From the NCBI RefSeq assembly GCF_013337045.2, contig NZ_CP118261.1, positions 496,001 to 560,000 on the forward strand: a stretch of 64,000 nt of DNA, given 5' to 3'. A model generated the notes under the pieces. That model saw only the letters and a list, made by a program, of their open reading frames with translations. It was not told the DNA's origin and did not search any database. Below, piece by piece: positions 8,359-17,151 of this stretch. Position numbers and translations under genes: made by a program. Positions within the stretch are counted from its first letter, which is position 1; the number at the start of each line of letters is the position of its first letter. The DNA comes from Agrobacterium vitis (lineage in GTDB: Bacteria; Pseudomonadota; Alphaproteobacteria; Rhizobiales; Rhizobiaceae).

Positions 8359-9717
8359 TCATTTCCCTCCCGCTGCACTTAATCCGGCATCAAGCGCTGT
8401 CAGGATGCGATTGACATCTTCAGCGGTGATCACCAGCGATGGCGAAAGGATGACATTGGAGCCAGAGGTGCGCACCATCACGCCTGCGTCATAGGCGACA
8501 TCCTGCACCTTTTGCACGACATCTTTCGGCGCTCCGGTTTTCAGCTCACGGTCGCTCACCAGTTCCAACGCGCACATCAATCCTTTGCCGCGCACATCGC
8601 CAATCAATGCGTGGCGTGTCTGCAATTCCTTGAGGCCCGCCAAAAGCTCATCGCCCCGCGCGCCAGCATTGGCGGCAACGTCCAGACGTCTGGTTTCCTT
8701 CAGCGTCGCCAGTGCGGCGGCAGCGCCAACGGGATGGCCGGAATAGGTATAGCCGTGGCCAATCGAGCCAATGCTGTTCTTGTTGGCTTCAAACACTTCC
8801 GCAATCTTGTCGGAAATCATCACCACCCCAAAGGGGAAATAGCCGTTGGTGATGGCTTTGGCGGTGGACATCATATCCGGTTTGACGCCCCACAAACGTG
8901 ATCCGGTCCATGCTCCGGTTCGGCCAAACGCGGTAATCACCTCATCGGCAATCAGCAAAATACCATGCTTGTCGCAGATGGCGCGCATCATCGGCATGAA
9001 GGTTTCATGCGGCACAATGATGCCGCCAGCCCCCAGAACCGGCTCCATAATCAAGGCCGCGATGGTGTCGGCTCCCTGAAAGGCAATCTCATCTTCGAAT
9101 TGACGGGCAATGGCGGCGGCGATCTCTGCCGGATCATTCAGGCCAAACGGATTGCGATAGGCATAGGGTGCCGCCAGATGGAAAACACCGGGCAAAAGCG
9201 GTTCATAATTGCGGCGGAAATTGCTATTGCCGTTGACCGAAGCACCACCGAAATGGGTGCCGTGATAGCCTTTTTTGAGCGCGAAGAACTTGGTGCGTTC
9301 CGGCTGACCATTGACCTTGTGATATTGGCGGGCAAGCCGCAGGCAGGTTTCCACCGAATCCGAGCCGCCTGACGTGAAGAAGGAGCGGCTGAGACCATCT
9401 TCCTTGAACCACTCTGCAAGCTCGAAGGACAGTTCGATCAACGGCGGATTGGTCGTGCCGCGAAAGGCGGAATAATAGGGCAGCACATCCAGCTGTTCGC
9501 TGATGGCCTTTTTGATCGGATCACAGGAATAACCAAGATTGACATTCCAAAGTCCGCCAACCCCATCCAGCACCGTTTTGCCATCAATATCGGTGATTTC
9601 AACACCGGATGCCGATGCAATGATGCGCGGCGGGTTCGCCAGCATTTCGGCCGGATGAGCCATCGGATGCCAGACATGGCGGGCATTGTTTTCAGTCAGG
9701 AAATTTGTCTCGCGCAT
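8359..9717 (-). CDS. Class III (omega) aminotransferase, PLP-dependent
   Basis: A 452-residue PLP enzyme of the omega-amino acid:pyruvate / beta-alanine / putrescine transaminase family, moving a terminal amino group to an oxo acid and giving an aldehyde. Class III marks are HPMAHPAEM near the N-terminus, FTSGGSDSVETCLRLARQY (cofactor phosphate cup), GYHGTHFGGASVNG, the LLIADEVITAFGRTG aspartate and the PLP lysine in STAKAITNGYFP. The ATG used has GAGGA seven bases upstream; a start seven codons earlier is possible. The HAD gene lies 17 bases upstream on the same strand. With an APC permease and an aldehyde dehydrogenase nearby, it probably deaminates an imported amine or omega-amino acid. 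Confidence 0.9.
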   Translation of the reverse strand: MRETNFLTENNARHVWHPMAHPAEMLANPPRIIASASGVEITDIDGKTVLDGVGGLWNVNLGYSCDPIKKAISEQLDVLPYYSAFRGTTNPPLIELSFELAEWFKEDGLSRSFFTSGGSDSVETCLRLARQYHKVNGQPERTKFFALKKGYHGTHFGGASVNGNSNFRRNYEPLLPGVFHLAAPYAYRNPFGLNDPAEIAAAIARQFEDEIAFQGADTIAALIMEPVLGAGGIIVPHETFMPMMRAICDKHGILLIADEVITAFGRTGAWTGSRLWGVKPDMMSTAKAITNGYFPFGVVMISDKIAEVFEANKNSIGSIGHGYTYSGHPVGAAAALATLKETRRLDVAANAGARGDELLAGLKELQTRHALIGDVRGKGLMCALELVSDRELKTGAPKDVVQKVQDVAYDAGVMVRTSGSNVILSPSLVITAEDVNRILTALDAGLSAAGGK

Positions 9718-9734
9718 GGCGATATCCTCTTCTC

Positions 9735-10385
9735 TCAAAGTCCAAGCATGGAAAGGGCGCGGGCGTAACCGTCCGCAGGGCGTGTAACGTCAAAATGGAC
9801 ACAAGGAAGATTGACCGCTTGCGCGCCTTCAATGTTCTTCAACTGATCGTCAACGAAAACGCAGGCGTCGCGCGGCAGGCCGATCTCGCTGATCACCTGC
9901 TCATAAGCGCGTGGATCAGGCTTCAGGATCTTCGTATAAGTCGCATCCACGATCACATCGAAGAGATCAATCAGCGGGAAACGTTTGCGGAATTCGACCC
10001 CGTAAAACAGATCAAGCTCGTTCGACAGGATGGCGAGTTTCAGCCCCGCCGCTTTGGCGCGGGTGATGGCGTCGCGCGCTTCCGGGCGCAGCACCAATTC
10101 GGCCTCTGCTCCACGTGCCCGCTGCACGAAGGTCTGCATGTCGGTCCAGTCTTCACCAACAAGCTTGCCGACTTCACGGGTCCGCTGCATCCAGTAATCG
10201 CGCTCGGTGATCTCGCGCTTTTGCATTGATGCCCAAAGGACATCATTATCAGCATCGAACGGGCCGCGCCAATTGAGCGTGCCGGGTTCAAGCCCCAAAG
10301 CCCGCTCGGTAATGTCGTGGGTTTCGAACAAGGTGCGGGTTACAACCCCGCCGAAATCAAGGATCAGTGCACGATTGCCTGTCAT
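9735..10385 (-). CDS. HAD-superfamily hydrolase
   Basis: A 216-residue haloacid-dehalogenase-like protein with all four motifs: nucleophile Asp in ILDFGGVV (motif I), Ser in LAILSNE (motif II), Lys in TKILKPDPRAY (motif III) and the acidic pair in CVFVDDQLKNI (motif IV). The second catalytic aspartate of motif I (DxD) is replaced by Gly, as in the epoxide-hydrolase-N/YihX-like branch. The cap is alpha-helical (residues about 15-90). It is probably a phosphatase, substrate unknown. Its ATG overlaps the stop of the Tm-1-like gene by four bases (ATGA), so the two are translationally coupled. Confidence 0.87.
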   Translation of the reverse strand: MTGNRALILDFGGVVTRTLFETHDITERALGLEPGTLNWRGPFDADNDVLWASMQKREITERDYWMQRTREVGKLVGEDWTDMQTFVQRARGAEAELVLRPEARDAITRAKAAGLKLAILSNELDLFYGVEFRKRFPLIDLFDVIVDATYTKILKPDPRAYEQVISEIGLPRDACVFVDDQLKNIEGAQAVNLPCVHFDVTRPADGYARALSMLGL

Positions 10386-11665
10386 GGTTTGCCTTCCGGA
10401 ATAATGCCTTGCGCGACCCAGTCGTCAAAGACGGCGAGAGCGTGAGCGGAAAATGTGGGGGAATTGATATGGGCTTCGACCTCGTGAAGCGTCACGGAAT
10501 CGGGGATGGCGCGGCGCATGGCCTGCGTGAAGGCCTCAAGCCCTTCCGGGTCATGCAATGCCTCGCCCACCTCATCCCATGCCTGCACACCGTGCAAGGG
10601 CAGCAAAAACGCAACAGGCGCGGTGGAACGGGAGAGCTTTTCACCAATCAGCGCCGCCGTTTCCCGTCGCCCAATATGCGACGTTGTCACAGACCCAAGC
10701 AACCGATTGTGCGCATGGTAAGGGCGATCCGCCAAAGCGGCGGGCACAGGTTGCCAGGCCGGGAGATCAACCATATCCATGGCGCCGGGTGCCACCAGCT
10801 GCGGAATGCCGCACCGACCCGCGTTTTCCAGACGATCCGCGCCTGACGTGACGACCGTGCCGTTTTGGTGATTGACAACTTCCTGAACACAGAAATCGAA
10901 AACGGCAGAGAAGCCATTTTGCGCCGCAATCGCCTCAAACGCACGACCACCCATGCCTGTCGAGTGGAAGATCGCCACGTCATAGCCGCGCTTTTCAAGC
11001 TCGGGGCGCAGATGTTTCATATATTTGAGGCAGGACGAGCCAAGCGAGGTGATGCCAATCAGCGGCTTGTCTGCCGCAGGCTTCACGCTTGCACGCGCAG
11101 CCCCCACCACCGCACCACAGGCCTGTGACAGCACAGCGCGGCAAATGCCGTTCAGTCCATAAAGGCCACCGGCCCATAAAATCATCATCAAATCCGGCGC
11201 AATCCGCTCCGGCGGCAAAAGATGGGAATAGGCAATGGTTGACACCACAAATTTTGGCAGGCCCAGAGGCATTGCCAGCGCAACATCAAGCGCAAGGTCG
11301 GTGCCCATGGAGCCGCCCAGAACGATCATGCCGTCCACCTTGCCTGCTGCGCAGAGGTTGCGGGTCAGCGCAACAGCCCCTTCCGACATCAGCGCCATCG
11401 CCGAATGTTCATCACCGCTGTCAATAATATCCTGAATGGACACGCCTGCGGCTGCGGCAATGTCGTGTCTGGAATAGTCTGGCTGATAGGGCGGGTCCGC
11501 TAGTACGCTGACATCGACCATGACGGGTACGCCGCCTGCCGTGCGAATAATATCTGCCATAAACTGAAGCTCGGCGGATTTGGTATCGCCCGTGCCAATG
11601 ACGAGAATATTCGGCACGAGACTATTTGGATTTTTTTCAATCGCTGATGACGCTCGAAGACTCAT
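10382..11665 (-). CDS. Tm-1-like ATP-binding protein (UPF0261 family)
   Basis: A 427-residue member of the UPF0261/Tm-1 N-terminal family. The plant founding member, tomato Tm-1, binds ATP and inhibits tobamovirus replication; the bacterial role is unknown. Visible family segments are ILVIGTGDTKSAELQFM (residues 19-35), VDGMIVLGGSMGTDLALDVA, LPKFVVSTIA, GITSLGSSCLKYMKHLRP and the C-terminal LPLHGVQAWDE and EVEAHINSPTFSAHAL. AAGGGA lies nine bases before the ATG. It is the first gene of a minus-strand set with the HAD hydrolase and aminotransferase, 42 bases downstream of the IclR regulator, which suggests a small-molecule catabolic function. Confidence 0.9.
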   Translation of the reverse strand: MSLRASSAIEKNPNSLVPNILVIGTGDTKSAELQFMADIIRTAGGVPVMVDVSVLADPPYQPDYSRHDIAAAAGVSIQDIIDSGDEHSAMALMSEGAVALTRNLCAAGKVDGMIVLGGSMGTDLALDVALAMPLGLPKFVVSTIAYSHLLPPERIAPDLMMILWAGGLYGLNGICRAVLSQACGAVVGAARASVKPAADKPLIGITSLGSSCLKYMKHLRPELEKRGYDVAIFHSTGMGGRAFEAIAAQNGFSAVFDFCVQEVVNHQNGTVVTSGADRLENAGRCGIPQLVAPGAMDMVDLPAWQPVPAALADRPYHAHNRLLGSVTTSHIGRRETAALIGEKLSRSTAPVAFLLPLHGVQAWDEVGEALHDPEGLEAFTQAMRRAIPDSVTLHEVEAHINSPTFSAHALAVFDDWVAQGIIPEGKP

Positions 11666-11707
11666 TCAAGCTGTTCCCTTTGTTGTTTTTACTGTTCCCC
11701 AAGGTCG

Positions 11708-12451
11708 TTAGGACCCGTAATATTTTTCTGAAATGCGTTTGGCGGCCTCGGCCACCGATGCTCCTAAACTGTTGAGCGTGTTGATATTGGCACGCACCAG
11801 AGGTGCGGCGATGGCAATGGTACCAACCGGCTGGCCGCTTGGTGTACGAATGGGTGCCGCGGTGCTGACCACACCGCTTTCAAGCCCCTGTTTGCAGATC
11901 GAAAATCCGCGCTCGACCGTTTCAGCCAGCATTTTTCGGACCTCAGACGCATCCGTGACCGTATGCTCGGTGAAGGATTCCAGCGGGTTTGATAAAGCGG
12001 CATCAATCCGGTGCGCATCAGAAAAAGCGAGATAGGCCAAGCCCGAAGCCGTGGCATGAAAGGGCAGATAGCTGCCAATTTCGACAATGACGCGATGAGC
12101 ACGGGTTGAATCTTCAACGTGAATTGTCGCCAGACGACCACCCGTGAATTCCGACAGATGCACTGTCTCTTGCGACGCTTCCGCAAGCTCTTTGACAAAG
12201 GGAATAGCCGTGCGCAGAAACGGATAACGCGCTTCGCGAATGCGGGCCAATCGCACGGGGGCCGATCCAATCCGGTATTTCCGGCTCTCCTGATCCTGCT
12301 CGACAAAGCCGTGTTTTTCCAGCTCCACAAGCAAACGCCGTGTGGTTGCCTTATCGAGTTCGCTAAGGCGGGCAATATCCGTAAGCCCCGCGTCTTTGTT
12401 CAGCAGCGACAGGCTCTCCAGCAGTGACAAGGCTTTCCCGACGGTGCTCAC
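11708..12451 (-). CDS. IclR-family transcriptional regulator
   Basis: A 247-residue regulator with an N-terminal winged helix (STVGKALSLLESLSLLNKDAG, then LSELDKATTRRLLVELEKHG) and a C-terminal IclR effector domain (PFHATASGLAYLAF, GFSICKQGLESGVVSTAAPI and GTIAIAAP). A GTG start at 12451 with GGGAG five bases upstream is chosen; a TTG 15 codons earlier is in frame but has no ribosome site. It is divergent from the APC permease and precedes the Tm-1-like/HAD/aminotransferase genes on its own strand, so it is the likely common regulator of both arms. The ligand is not evident. Confidence 0.9.
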   Translation of the reverse strand: MSTVGKALSLLESLSLLNKDAGLTDIARLSELDKATTRRLLVELEKHGFVEQDQESRKYRIGSAPVRLARIREARYPFLRTAIPFVKELAEASQETVHLSEFTGGRLATIHVEDSTRAHRVIVEIGSYLPFHATASGLAYLAFSDAHRIDAALSNPLESFTEHTVTDASEVRKMLAETVERGFSICKQGLESGVVSTAAPIRTPSGQPVGTIAIAAPLVRANINTLNSLGASVAEAAKRISEKYYGS

Positions 12452-12563
12452 ACGGTTTCTCCCTCGTTGCGTCAGCAGATTCTCTGAAAGGCTCAAATCT
12501 ACTTAACATGCGAATTAAGTTGACAGGTATGGATATTATTTGCAAGTCTATATTTGAAGTTAC

Positions 12564-12580
12564 GGTTCATTATTTGAACC
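12564..12580. promoter_or_regulatory. Probable IclR operator (17-bp palindrome)
   Basis: GGTTCA, five bases TTATT, then TGAACC form a perfect dyad in the 260-base gap between the divergent IclR and permease genes. Its length and the AT centre resemble IclR-family operators. A second, shorter dyad (ACTTAA at 12501-12506 and TTAAGT at 12515-12520) lies nearer the regulator. Binding is inferred only. Confidence 0.5.
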
Positions 12581-12711
12581 AATACTCCGATTGGCGCAGA
12601 ACAAGATAAAAATCACCCGCCCTTCGATCCGGATTGACACTGGGAAGCTGCTCGCCGCGACAAAAATGTCCTGAGCAAAATCGGATAATCCAAAAGGGGA
12701 ACGTTAAAACA

Positions 12712-14163
12712 ATGGATCATCAACTCTCGAAAAGTGCAGAGGAAAATCAGCTGCGCAAGAACAGTCTCGGCGTCGGAGCCGTGACCTTTCTGGTGGTGTC
12801 GGCAGCGGCACCTCTGACGGCGGTGGCAGGCGGTGTTCCGCTGTCGATGTTGCTTGGCAATGGCGCTGGCATTCCGCTGACATTTCTGCTGGTCACCGCC
12901 ATTCTGGTGCTGTTTGCCGTTGGTTATGTTGCCATGGCGCGCCATATCCGCAATGCCGGGGCCTTTTATGCCTATACGGCGCAAGGCCTTGGCGGCATGA
13001 TGGGCGGGGCTGCGGCGCTCATCGCCATTCTGGCTTACAATGCCATGCAAATTGGCATCTTCGGCATGTTTGGTGCCGCAACCTCCGGCCTGTTTGCGGG
13101 TTTCGGCCTTGCCCTGCCCTGGTGGGTCTGGACCTATCTCGGCGTGGCCATCGTTGCGATTTTTGGCTATCGGCGAGTGGATTTTTCGGCCAAAGTGCTG
13201 ACGGTTCTCGTCATTCTTGAATATCTCGTGGTGCTGGTCATTGATGCTGCGATTTTCATCAAGGGTGGAGACAGTGGCCTGTCTGCCGTTCCGTTTACGC
13301 CGGGCGCCCTGATGAGCGGCTCGCCAGCCATCGGCATCCTGTTTTGTTTTGCCTCCTTCATCGGTTTTGAGGCCACCACAATCTACAGCGAAGAAGCGCG
13401 CGAACCCCACAAGACCGTTCCGCGTGCGACCTATATTTCGGTGCTGATCATTGGCCTGTTCTACATGCTGACCTCATGGCTGATGGTCAATGGTGCGGGC
13501 GTGGACAAGCTGGTGCCGGAGCTGCAAGGCCTTGCCGATCCCACCACGTTCCTGTTTGTTCTCGCCGAGCGCTATGTCGGCACATGGATCACGCTGGTCA
13601 TGCAAATCCTGTTCGTCACCAGCCTGTTTGCGGGCGTTCTGGCGTTCCACAATGGCGTTGCCCGTTACATGTACGTTGCCGGGCGTGAAGGCCTCCTGCC
13701 CAAATCCGTCGGCACCACGCACCCGATTTTCCAGAGCCCGCACGTTGGCTCGGTGATTCAGACGGTGATTACCGTGCTGGTCGTGGCGGTGTTTGCCCTC
13801 ACCGGACAAGACCCGGTGCTGGCGATGTTCTCATGGCTCACCAATGTTGGCACGCTGGCCATTATTCTGCTGATGGCTTTCACCGCCTTTTCGATTGTCG
13901 CCTTCTTCAGCCGCAATCCCGGGCTTGAAAACAATCTGCTGGTCACCAAGGTTCTGCCCATCATCACCGGCGTCATTCTGGCGTGGCTGGTCTTCTATAT
14001 TTCCACCAATTTCGGCAGCATTGCTGGTGCAAGCGGTGTGCTGGCGGTGGTCCTGCCGGGCCTTGTGCTGATTGCTGCCATCATTGGGTTGATCTGCGCC
14101 GCACGGTTGAAATCGACTGATCCGGCCCGATTTGCCCGTTTGGGTGCTGGACAGGATGTGTAG
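12712..14163 (+). CDS. APC-family amino acid/amine permease
   Basis: A 483-residue multi-spanning inner-membrane transporter of the amino acid-polyamine-organocation superfamily, probably importing the amine or amino acid used by this gene group. Hydrophobic segments cover the whole chain from about residue 20, beginning VGAVTFLVVSAAAPLTAVAG, the unwound first helix typical of the family. The segment GFEATTIYSEEAREPHKTVPRA (about residues 230-250) is a strong APC signature. The ATG lies 13 bases after an AGGGGA ribosome site. It is divergent from IclR and followed, after a strong stem-loop, by an aldehyde dehydrogenase. The substrate is not visible in sequence. Confidence 0.9.
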   Translation: MDHQLSKSAEENQLRKNSLGVGAVTFLVVSAAAPLTAVAGGVPLSMLLGNGAGIPLTFLLVTAILVLFAVGYVAMARHIRNAGAFYAYTAQGLGGMMGGAAALIAILAYNAMQIGIFGMFGAATSGLFAGFGLALPWWVWTYLGVAIVAIFGYRRVDFSAKVLTVLVILEYLVVLVIDAAIFIKGGDSGLSAVPFTPGALMSGSPAIGILFCFASFIGFEATTIYSEEAREPHKTVPRATYISVLIIGLFYMLTSWLMVNGAGVDKLVPELQGLADPTTFLFVLAERYVGTWITLVMQILFVTSLFAGVLAFHNGVARYMYVAGREGLLPKSVGTTHPIFQSPHVGSVIQTVITVLVVAVFALTGQDPVLAMFSWLTNVGTLAIILLMAFTAFSIVAFFSRNPGLENNLLVTKVLPIITGVILAWLVFYISTNFGSIAGASGVLAVVLPGLVLIAAIIGLICAARLKSTDPARFARLGAGQDV

Positions 14164-14177
14164 CGGATTAAAACGCG

Positions 14178-14208
14178 CCCAATGGCAGGCACCACGCCTG
14201 CCATTGGG
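14178..14208 (+). other. 13-bp intercistronic stem-loop
   Basis: CCCAATGGCAGGC pairs perfectly with its complement across a five-base loop ACCAC in the 76-base gap between the permease and the aldehyde dehydrogenase. The stem is followed by GTTTGC, a weak T-run, so it may act as a partial terminator or protect the upstream mRNA rather than stop all transcripts. Confidence 0.75.
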
Positions 14209-14239
14209 GTTTGCAAAACAGTGATTTGCGAGGAATGAC

Positions 14240-15718
14240 ATGCAGGATAAAATCAATCAGCTTCGGACGCTTCAAATTCCACCTCAGTCGCTGTTTATCA
14301 ATGGCGCTTGGCACGCTCCCCTGAGCGATGCCTCAATGGACGTGATCTCGCCCATCGACGGCAGCAAGCTGACGACCATCGCCGATGCGGGCGCACAAGA
14401 TGTTGATCGCGCCGTCAAGGCAGCCCGCGCCGCCTTTGACAAGGGACATTGGTCAAAAGCAGCGCCCGCCGAGCGCAAAAAAGTGCTGCTGCGCATTGCC
14501 GAGCTGATCGAGCGCGATGCACTGGAACTGGCTGTTCTGGGCGTGCGCGACAACGGTACGGAAATCAGCATGGCACTGAAAGCCGAACCGGGCAGCGCCA
14601 GCGGCACGTTTCGCTATTACGCCGAAGCGATCGATAAAATATATGGCGAAATTGCCCCCACAGCCGAGGGCGTGTTGGGCCTGATTCACCGCGAACCTGT
14701 TGGCGTTGTGGCGGCCATTGTGCCGTGGAATTTCCCGATGATGATTGGTGCATGGAAGATCGCACCCGCCTTGGCAGCAGGCAATTCCGTGGTGTTGAAA
14801 CCGGCGGAGGGTGCATCGCTGAATCTTCTGAAACTCGCCAGCCTCTGTGCGGAAGCAGGCTTGCCGGAGGGTGTGCTGAATGTCGTAACCGGACGCGGCG
14901 CAATCACCGGTGAAGCCATTGGCATGCACGGGGATATCGACGTGCTGGTCTTCACCGGCTCCGGCGGTGTGGGCCGTCGCCTGCTGGAATATTCGGCACG
15001 CTCCAACCTGAAACGGGTCTATCTTGAGCTTGGCGGCAAATCTCCCAATATCGTGTTTGCTGATGCACCAGACCTCGACAAGGCCGCCAAAACATCGGCT
15101 TTCGGCATTTTCAGAAATTCGGGACAGGTCTGTGTGGCGGGTTCGCGCCTGCTGGTGGAAAAATCCATTCATGAAGAATTTGCGGAAAAACTCGCCCGGA
15201 TTGCCACATCGATTAAAGTGGGTGACCCCCTGTTGTTGAGCACAGAATCCGGTGCCATCTCCAGTGAAATTCAGCTTGAGAAGGATCTCGGTTTTGCAAA
15301 ACAGGCCCTTGCGGAAGGGGCGCAACTGAGAGCGGGTGGCGGACGGATTTTGGAAAAAACCGGCGGGTTTTACATGCAGCCAACCGTGCTGGATGTGACG
15401 CCGGACATGACCCTTGCGCGAGAAGAGGTTTTTGGCCCCCTTCTCGCCATCATCCCGTTTGAGACCGAAGCAGAGGCCCTGCACATCGCCAATGCAACAG
15501 ATTATGGCCTTGCCTCTGCCGTGTGGACATCCAACCTTTCGCGCGCCCATAAAATGGTGCGCGGCATCAAGGCTGGTGTCGTGCATGTCAACACCTATGG
15601 CGGGGCCGACAACACAGTGCCTCTGGGTGGCGTCAAGCAATCGGGCAATGGCCACGATAAATCACTGCATGCGCTGGACAAATATTTAGACCTGAAAACC
15701 GCCTGGTTTCAGCTCTGA
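14240..15718 (+). CDS. Aldehyde dehydrogenase (NAD(P)-dependent), omega-amino/gamma-aminobutyraldehyde type
   Basis: A 492-residue cytoplasmic aldehyde dehydrogenase with the NAD-fold motif VPWNFPMMIGAWKIAP, the glutamate of YLELGGKSPNIVF and the catalytic cysteine in NSGQVCVAGSRLLV. The C-terminal GVKQSGNGHDKSLHALDKYLDLKTAW is typical of the betaine aldehyde / 4-aminobutyraldehyde / gamma-glutamyl-aminobutyraldehyde (PuuC-like) branch, which fits oxidation of an amino-aldehyde produced by the nearby class III aminotransferase. It lies behind the APC permease on the same strand. GAGGAATGAC gives a good ribosome site. The exact aldehyde is unknown. Confidence 0.9.
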   Translation: MQDKINQLRTLQIPPQSLFINGAWHAPLSDASMDVISPIDGSKLTTIADAGAQDVDRAVKAARAAFDKGHWSKAAPAERKKVLLRIAELIERDALELAVLGVRDNGTEISMALKAEPGSASGTFRYYAEAIDKIYGEIAPTAEGVLGLIHREPVGVVAAIVPWNFPMMIGAWKIAPALAAGNSVVLKPAEGASLNLLKLASLCAEAGLPEGVLNVVTGRGAITGEAIGMHGDIDVLVFTGSGGVGRRLLEYSARSNLKRVYLELGGKSPNIVFADAPDLDKAAKTSAFGIFRNSGQVCVAGSRLLVEKSIHEEFAEKLARIATSIKVGDPLLLSTESGAISSEIQLEKDLGFAKQALAEGAQLRAGGGRILEKTGGFYMQPTVLDVTPDMTLAREEVFGPLLAIIPFETEAEALHIANATDYGLASAVWTSNLSRAHKMVRGIKAGVVHVNTYGGADNTVPLGGVKQSGNGHDKSLHALDKYLDLKTAWFQL

Positions 15719-15730
15719 GCGCGGAAAATC

Positions 15731-16438
15731 TCAAGCGAGATAGGCCTTGTGCAAAATCTCCGGGTCCCGCTCCAGAATGGCGGGATCACCACTGTAGACC
15801 AGACGCCCGCGTGACATGACATGGGCCACATCGGCAAGCTTGAGCGCAACAGCCGTGAATTGCTCAATCAACAAAACGCCTGTTCCCTCCTGCGCCAGCC
15901 GTGTCACCACGCCCATCAGGCGTTTGACAATCAACGGTGCCAGTCCAAGCGACATTTCGTCGGCCAGAATGAATTTGGGTCTGCAAATCAGCGCTTGTCC
16001 AAGCGCCAGCATCTGTTGCTGGCCGCCGGACATTGAGCCAGCCCGTTGGGATTTCCGCTCTGCAAGTTCTCCAAAAATCGCGTAGATTTCATCAAGAGCG
16101 CGGGCAAGCTCGACCTTCGAATGGACGTGGCCCGCCGCCCGCAGATTGTCGTCTACTGAGAGGCCCGCCAGAACCCGATGCCCTTCCGGGACAGCGGCAA
16201 TACCGGCGGCCCGCACCAGATTGGGCGATGCGCCAACCAATGGGCGACCGTCGATTTCGATATGCCCGCCCTCCACTGGCAAAAAACCCGCCAGCGCCAG
16301 GACAAGCGAGCTTTTGCCTGCCCCATTGGGGCCAAGAAGGGCCGTAACCTTGCCCGGCTCCAGCGACAGCGAGAGATCATCGACAGCGAGTTTTACCCCA
16401 CGACGGATTTTAAGATTGCGAATATGGAGCAGACTCAT
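15731..16438 (-). CDS. ABC transporter ATP-binding protein, branched-chain type (LivF-like)
   Basis: One of two ATPases of a HAAT-family importer. The 235-residue protein has Walker A GPNGAGKSS (residues 36-44), the signature MSGGQQQMLALGQAL, Walker B FILADEMSLGLAP and the switch region LLIEQFTAVAL. The ADEMSLGLAP form is common in LivF proteins. Its start overlaps the LivG stop by four bases (ATGA). It is the last gene of the seven-gene operon that starts with the aldehyde dehydrogenase at 23407, and its stop is only 12 bases from that of the convergent aldehyde dehydrogenase. Confidence 0.93.
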   Translation of the reverse strand: MSLLHIRNLKIRRGVKLAVDDLSLSLEPGKVTALLGPNGAGKSSLVLALAGFLPVEGGHIEIDGRPLVGASPNLVRAAGIAAVPEGHRVLAGLSVDDNLRAAGHVHSKVELARALDEIYAIFGELAERKSQRAGSMSGGQQQMLALGQALICRPKFILADEMSLGLAPLIVKRLMGVVTRLAQEGTGVLLIEQFTAVALKLADVAHVMSRGRLVYSGDPAILERDPEILHKAYLA

Positions 16439-17151
16439 GCGGCATCCTCCACACCCAGATAAACCGCCCGGACACGATCATCTTTCAGCACCGCAGCCGT
16501 CTCCCCATACATCACCAGTGCACCAAAATCGAGAACCATGGTTTTGGTGCAGGTTGCTTGAATGAGGTCAACGTCATGGTCGATCAGCAGTGTCATTGCG
16601 CCAGTGTGGTCTGCAATGCCCGTGATCACATCGCGCAGCTTGGCGACCTCGTTCTGGGCAAAACCTGCACCGGGCTCATCCAGCAGCAGGAGGCGCGGTT
16701 TTCCGGCCACGCAACGCGCAAGCTCAACCATGCGCCGCTCGAAAGCATTCAGGCTTTCAGCCCGCACGTGTCGCTGCGCCAGAATACCGGTATAATCCAG
16801 TGCCGCCGATACCGCCTGCTCGGTTTGGGCACGGCTGAGGCGGAGCGGGTCAAGCACCACCCGCACGTTCTCTTCAACCGTCAGGTCATCCACCACCTGC
16901 TCCTTCTGGAACGATCGCCGCAGCCCCCATTGGGCGCGCTGATGCGGCAAAAGCGGTGTTATCGACTGACCAAAGGCCATGATCGTGCCCTGTATGGGAC
17001 GAACGATGCCGGAGAGAACATTGAGAAACGTGGTTTTGCCCGCACCATTCGGCCCGATAATGCCAACCACGGGAGCGTCCAACTCCACCGTGACGTGGTT
17101 GAGGGCAGTCACACCACCAAATTTGACCGTCAGGTCATCGATTTTAATCAT
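16435..17151 (-). CDS. ABC transporter ATP-binding protein, branched-chain type (LivG-like), unusual signature motif
   Basis: Second ATPase of the HAAT importer, 238 residues. Walker A GPNGAGKTT (residues 33-41), the Q-loop in RRSFQKE, Walker B LLLLDEPGAGFAQNEV and the switch histidine LLIDHDVDLI are intact. The ABC signature, usually LSxGxxR in this family, reads LNAFERRM (residues 134-141). The flanking pattern with ELAR is kept, so this looks like a lineage variant rather than decay. Start and stop overlap the neighbouring genes by four bases each, indicating translational coupling with LivM and LivF. Confidence 0.92.
   Translation of the reverse strand: MIKIDDLTVKFGGVTALNHVTVELDAPVVGIIGPNGAGKTTFLNVLSGIVRPIQGTIMAFGQSITPLLPHQRAQWGLRRSFQKEQVVDDLTVEENVRVVLDPLRLSRAQTEQAVSAALDYTGILAQRHVRAESLNAFERRMVELARCVAGKPRLLLLDEPGAGFAQNEVAKLRDVITGIADHTGAMTLLIDHDVDLIQATCTKTMVLDFGALVMYGETAAVLKDDRVRAVYLGVEDAA

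Noticed and set aside
12520..12555. TTGACA followed by a TATATT box before the APC permease
   Set aside because: The spacing of 24 bases is far from the standard 16-18, so it is not reported as a sigma-70 promoter.
14453..15655. Open frame of 400 codons opposite the aldehyde dehydrogenase
   Set aside because: The plus-strand gene has intact catalytic Glu and Cys motifs; the antisense translation has no family resemblance.
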